Source: Methylocystis sp. SC2 (lineage in GTDB: Bacteria; Pseudomonadota; Alphaproteobacteria; Rhizobiales; Beijerinckiaceae). Taken from it: a stretch of DNA of 64,000 nucleotides. Location: positions 466,501 through 530,500 of the forward strand of contig NC_018485.1 in the NCBI RefSeq assembly GCF_000304315.1, written 5' to 3'. The translations under genes and the position numbers were made by a program. The notes beneath the pieces were generated by a model that worked only from the letters and a program-made list of their open reading frames with translations, was not told the origin of the DNA and did not search any database. Below are positions 61,834 through 64,000 of this stretch, piece by piece (the stretch's first letter is position 1; every line of letters starts with the position of its first letter).

Positions 61834-61878
61834 CCTTGTCCTTCGAGACGCAAGCTTCGCTCGCTCCTCAGGATGAGG
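61834..61878. repeat. Intergenic palindromic repeat, copy 3 (inverted)
   Basis: Read on the minus strand, CCTCATCCTGAGGAGC at one end and GCGTCTCGAAGGACAAGG at the other match the elements at 3283-3334 and 48206-48262. It sits between the DUF3501 gene and the Fe-S protein gene. Confidence 0.7.
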
Positions 61879-61892
61879 GAAAAACCCGCCGT

Positions 61893-63239
61893 TTACGCGC
61901 CTGTAAGTCCATAAGCTCTCGCCATCAGCACGATCGGATGGCCGACGCGTTCCGGCTTCGGCGTCTCGCCGCCGAGCGTCTCGATCTCCTGTTCGATGTG
62001 CAGTCCGGCGAGCGGGCATTCGGAAACGACATGCTTCTTGTCGGCGTTCTGCAACTGCCGCGCGGCGGGCTTGCCCACCTTCATCGCGGTTTCGAAATTG
62101 CCCTTCTTATAGCCCCAGGCGCCGCCATGGCCCGAACAGCGCTCGACCACCGTGACATCGGCCTCGGGGATTAGCGCAAGCAGCTCCGCGCCTTTCTGAC
62201 CAATATTCTGGGCGCGCGAATGACAGGAGACATGGAAGGCGACGCCGCCATCTAGTGGGGCCATACCCTCGGCCAGCCCCTCTTTGCCGGCGATGTCGAC
62301 GACATATTCGGAAAGGTCGAAGGTCGCCTCGGCAAGACGCTTGACGCTCTCGTCCTCCGGCAGAATCAGCGGCCATTCGAATTTCAGCATGAGGGCGCAG
62401 GACGGCACCGGCGCGACAATGTCGTAGCCCTCATCGATATAGGGCGCGAAGGCCGCGGCGACCTTGCGCGCCGCCTCCGCCACTTCGTCGAGCATCCCCT
62501 GTTCGAGCTTCGGCATGCCGCAGCAGGCCGGGTGCGCGACTTTGGTCTCCACGCCGTTTCTCGCGAGCACGGCCAGCGCCGACATGCCGATCGACGTGTC
62601 GTTATAGTCGCCGTAGCAGGTGGCGTAGAGCACGGCCTTGCGCGCCTTGGCCGGCGCCGACTCGTCGCGCATCGGCGGATGCGACGCGGCCTGCGCTTCG
62701 AGCGTCTTGCTGGCGTATTTTGGCAGCTCGGCGTTGCGATCGACGCCCGCGACTTTCTCTTCGAGGCCGCGCATCATTGTGTTGTCGCGGCGCGTCGCCC
62801 AATTGGCCGCGCCTGAGATCAGCGTCGCCCATTTGCCGTTGCGGTCGGTGTCGGCAAGCGCGCGATCGACGGCGGGCACGCCGTTCTTCTTCGCTTCGAC
62901 CGCGCGGTAGCGCAGGATCAGATGCGGAAAGTCGATGTTGAACTCATGTGGCGGCACATAGGGGCACTTCGACATGAAGCACATGTCGCAGAGCGTGCAG
63001 GCGTCCACGACCTGCTTGAAATCCGCGCTGGCGACAGTGTCGAGCTCGCCGCTTTTCGACTCGTCGACGAGATCGAACAGCCGCGGGAAGGAGTCGCACA
63101 GATTGAAACAGCGCCGGCATGTATGACAGATATCGAAGACCCGCCGCATTTCCGCGTCGAGTTTCGCCTCGTCGTAAAAATCCGCACTCTTCCAATCCAG
63201 CGGATGCCGGATCGGCGCCTCGAGGCTGCCTTCTCTCAT
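61893..63239 (-). CDS. GlpC/HdrD-like iron-sulphur protein
   Basis: This 448-residue protein has two N-terminal [4Fe-4S] motifs, CHTCRRCFNLCDSFP and CTLCDMCFMSKCPYVPP. Two cysteine-rich CCG-like domains follow, with YATCYGDYN, AHPACCGMPKLEQG, FHVSCHSRAQNIG and SGHGGAWGYKKG. Such proteins transfer electrons between flavoproteins, quinones and thiol/disulphide partners. The start at 63239 begins MREGSLEAPIRHPLDWKSAD. Rubrerythrin lies upstream and DUF3501 downstream on the same strand, a recurrent cluster. Electron donation to rubrerythrin is a reasonable inference. Confidence 0.88.
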   Translation of the reverse strand: MREGSLEAPIRHPLDWKSADFYDEAKLDAEMRRVFDICHTCRRCFNLCDSFPRLFDLVDESKSGELDTVASADFKQVVDACTLCDMCFMSKCPYVPPHEFNIDFPHLILRYRAVEAKKNGVPAVDRALADTDRNGKWATLISGAANWATRRDNTMMRGLEEKVAGVDRNAELPKYASKTLEAQAASHPPMRDESAPAKARKAVLYATCYGDYNDTSIGMSALAVLARNGVETKVAHPACCGMPKLEQGMLDEVAEAARKVAAAFAPYIDEGYDIVAPVPSCALMLKFEWPLILPEDESVKRLAEATFDLSEYVVDIAGKEGLAEGMAPLDGGVAFHVSCHSRAQNIGQKGAELLALIPEADVTVVERCSGHGGAWGYKKGNFETAMKVGKPAARQLQNADKKHVVSECPLAGLHIEQEIETLGGETPKPERVGHPIVLMARAYGLTGA

Positions 63240-63268
63240 GATGGTCCTGTGGTGGGAGCGCCGCACGC

Positions 63269-63380
63269 CCCTCTCCCGCGCGCGGGAGAGGGTGGCTTGC
63301 GAAGCAAGCCGCGGGTGAGGGCGACCCTCATCCGTCCCTTGCTACGCCAGGGCCACCTTCTCCCGCTCCGCGGGAGAAGG
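63269..63380. repeat. Mosaic palindromic intergenic element (rubrerythrin gap)
   Basis: Hairpins in order: CCCTCTCCCGCG/CGCGGGAGAGGG (63269-63292), GGCTTGC/GCAAGCC (63294-63310) and CCTTCTCCCGC/GCGGGAGAAGG (63356-63380), with GGGTGAGGGCGACCCTCATC between. It shares blocks with the element at 47120-47200. Confidence 0.75.
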
Positions 63381-63390
63381 ACTCACGCCC

Positions 63391-63810
63391 TTACTTCAGT
63401 TCGTCCAGGGCGCGCTGGAAGCGGCCGGCGTGCGAACGCTCAGCCTTGGCGAGCGTCTCGAACCAGTCGGCGATTTCCTCGAAGCCCTCATCGCGGGCCG
63501 AGCGCGCCATGCCGGGATACATGTCGGTATATTCGTGCGTTTCCCCGGCGACGGCCGCCTTGAGGTTATCGGCGGTCTTGCCGATGGGCAGGCCGGTTGC
63601 AGGATCGCCGACCGACTCGAGAAATTCGAGATGGCCGTGGGCGTGACCCGTCTCGCCTTCGGCGGTGGAGCGGAACACGGTGGCCACGTCATTGTAGCCC
63701 TCGACGTCGGCCTTTTGAGCGAAATAAAGATAACGGCGATTCGCCTGCGATTCGCCCGCAAAGGCGGCCTTCAAATTTTCTTCGGTCTTGCTGCCCTTGA
63801 GCATAGCCAT
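63391..63810 (-). CDS. Rubrerythrin
   Basis: This 139-residue ferritin-like di-iron protein has two ExxH-type pairs: [59 protein letters not shown] and [18 protein letters not shown]. There is no C-terminal rubredoxin domain, so it is the short form. It would reduce hydrogen peroxide using electrons from a partner, possibly the Fe-S protein next to it. The ATG at 63810 has GGAGG upstream; the longer open frame has no support. An Irr-type box overlaps its promoter. Confidence 0.93.
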   Translation of the reverse strand: MAMLKGSKTEENLKAAFAGESQANRRYLYFAQKADVEGYNDVATVFRSTAEGETGHAHGHLEFLESVGDPATGLPIGKTADNLKAAVAGETHEYTDMYPGMARSARDEGFEEIADWFETLAKAERSHAGRFQRALDELK

Positions 63811-63865
63811 TTTCTTGCCTCCAAGTATTCGAGTCGGCGCGGCCGTCAGGCCCGCGACGCGAGAA

Positions 63866-63896
63866 TTAGAATAATTCAAAACTAGCTTCTGTCCAA
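63866..63896 (-). promoter_or_regulatory. Rubrerythrin promoter with Irr-type iron control element
   Basis: On the minus strand TTGGAC (63896-63891), a 17-base spacer and TATTCT (63873-63868) make a plausible -35/-10 pair. The plus strand at 63866-63880 reads TTAGAA, TAA, TTCAAA, an inverted repeat close to the Irr box TTAGAA-N3-TTCTAA. It overlaps the -10, so Irr would repress the rubrerythrin cluster when iron is low. Confidence 0.65.
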
Positions 63897-63966
63897 CCAA
63901 AATCCAGCGCGGCGGCGCGGGGATTCGTCGCAGGCGCCGTGGAAGCGTTCGCGCGCGCGGGCGGCT

Positions 63967-64000
63967 CTATTTGACGCCGACCACCATGGAATCCGGCCCC
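63967..64000 (-). CDS. Possible 3' end of a gene running off the window
   Basis: One minus-strand frame reads GPDSMVVGVK and stops at TAG (63969-63967). Only about ten codons are visible, so neither coding nor family can be judged. Confidence 0.25.
   Translation of the reverse strand, partial: GPDSMVVGVK

Noticed and set aside
1..64000. tRNA, rRNA or tmRNA genes and prophage or insertion-sequence genes
   Set aside because: No cloverleaf with a T-arm signature, rRNA-like stretch, transposase or integrase was recognised on either strand; a covariance search would be needed to exclude small RNAs.

Overview
The window is GC-rich, densely coding DNA from an alphaproteobacterium. The best guess is a Hyphomicrobiales (Rhizobiales) methanotroph of the Methylocystis/Methylosinus type. 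Supporting signs are a NepR-type anti-sigma protein, the operon order nrdR-ribD-ribE-ribH-nusB-thiL, a K+-independent type proton pyrophosphatase, an Irr-type iron box, and a Tat-exported four-helix Cys-rich protein with the same cysteine number as methanotroph Csp1. A reductase resembling soluble methane monooxygenase component C (MmoC) also fits. The taxonomic call is inference; no rRNA or methane monooxygenase hydroxylase gene is present.

Layout. 0-5.8 kb: NepR-like protein, NAD salvage genes pncA and pncB, a blue-light BLUF sensor with a small partner gene, a phasin-like protein, a DUF2585 membrane protein and proB. 5.9-8.4 kb: an AT-richer two-gene island with a DUF262 protein overlapping a DUF4935 PIN-like protein, which looks like an acquired defence module. 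8.5-11.8 kb: a nitrosative-stress unit of an NsrR-like repressor, an NsrR-type operator, hcp and an MmoC-like reductase. 11.9-19.5 kb: a DUF2254 membrane protein, a Tat-exported SoxB-like phosphoesterase divergent from a QseBC/PmrAB-like two-component system, and a LysR regulator divergent from a TDT/SLAC1 transporter. 19.8-24.7 kb: envelope genes, including an exported papain-like candidate, DUF2076 and an L,D-transpeptidase.

24.7-31.9 kb (minus strand): an HD phosphohydrolase; a three-gene set of TPR/beta-barrel protein, FecR-domain protein with a His/Gly tail, and CHASE2 adenylate cyclase; and a Crp-family regulator that could read the cyclase product. 32-39.5 kb: an endonuclease-like hydrolase, a decayed DUF938 gene, a copper pair (Csp1-like and CusF-like), a coupled GCS2-like ligase and M14 deacylase, a frameshifted D-amino-acid transaminase and two small membrane proteins. 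39.5-52 kb: nadE, a Doc-type toxin-antitoxin pair, GST, hppA, the thiamine/riboflavin/NusB/NrdR operon and glyA with a structured leader.

52-64 kb: a TetR regulator, two paralogous 46-47 residue membrane proteins, SH3 and Cys-rich exported proteins, an exported intradiol dioxygenase, a frameshifted DJ-1/PfpI gene, prfC, a membrane-anchored GH1-like glycosidase with a membrane partner, and a rubrerythrin/Fe-S protein/DUF3501 cluster behind an Irr-type box.

Genes cooperate most clearly in NAD metabolism (pncA, pncB, nadE), NO/hydroxylamine detoxification, cAMP signalling, copper handling, cofactor synthesis and peroxide/iron stress. Intergenic regions carry two families of palindromic repeats. 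Two genes have single-base frameshifts and one is a deleted remnant. No tRNA, rRNA, CRISPR array, insertion sequence or phage gene was recognised.
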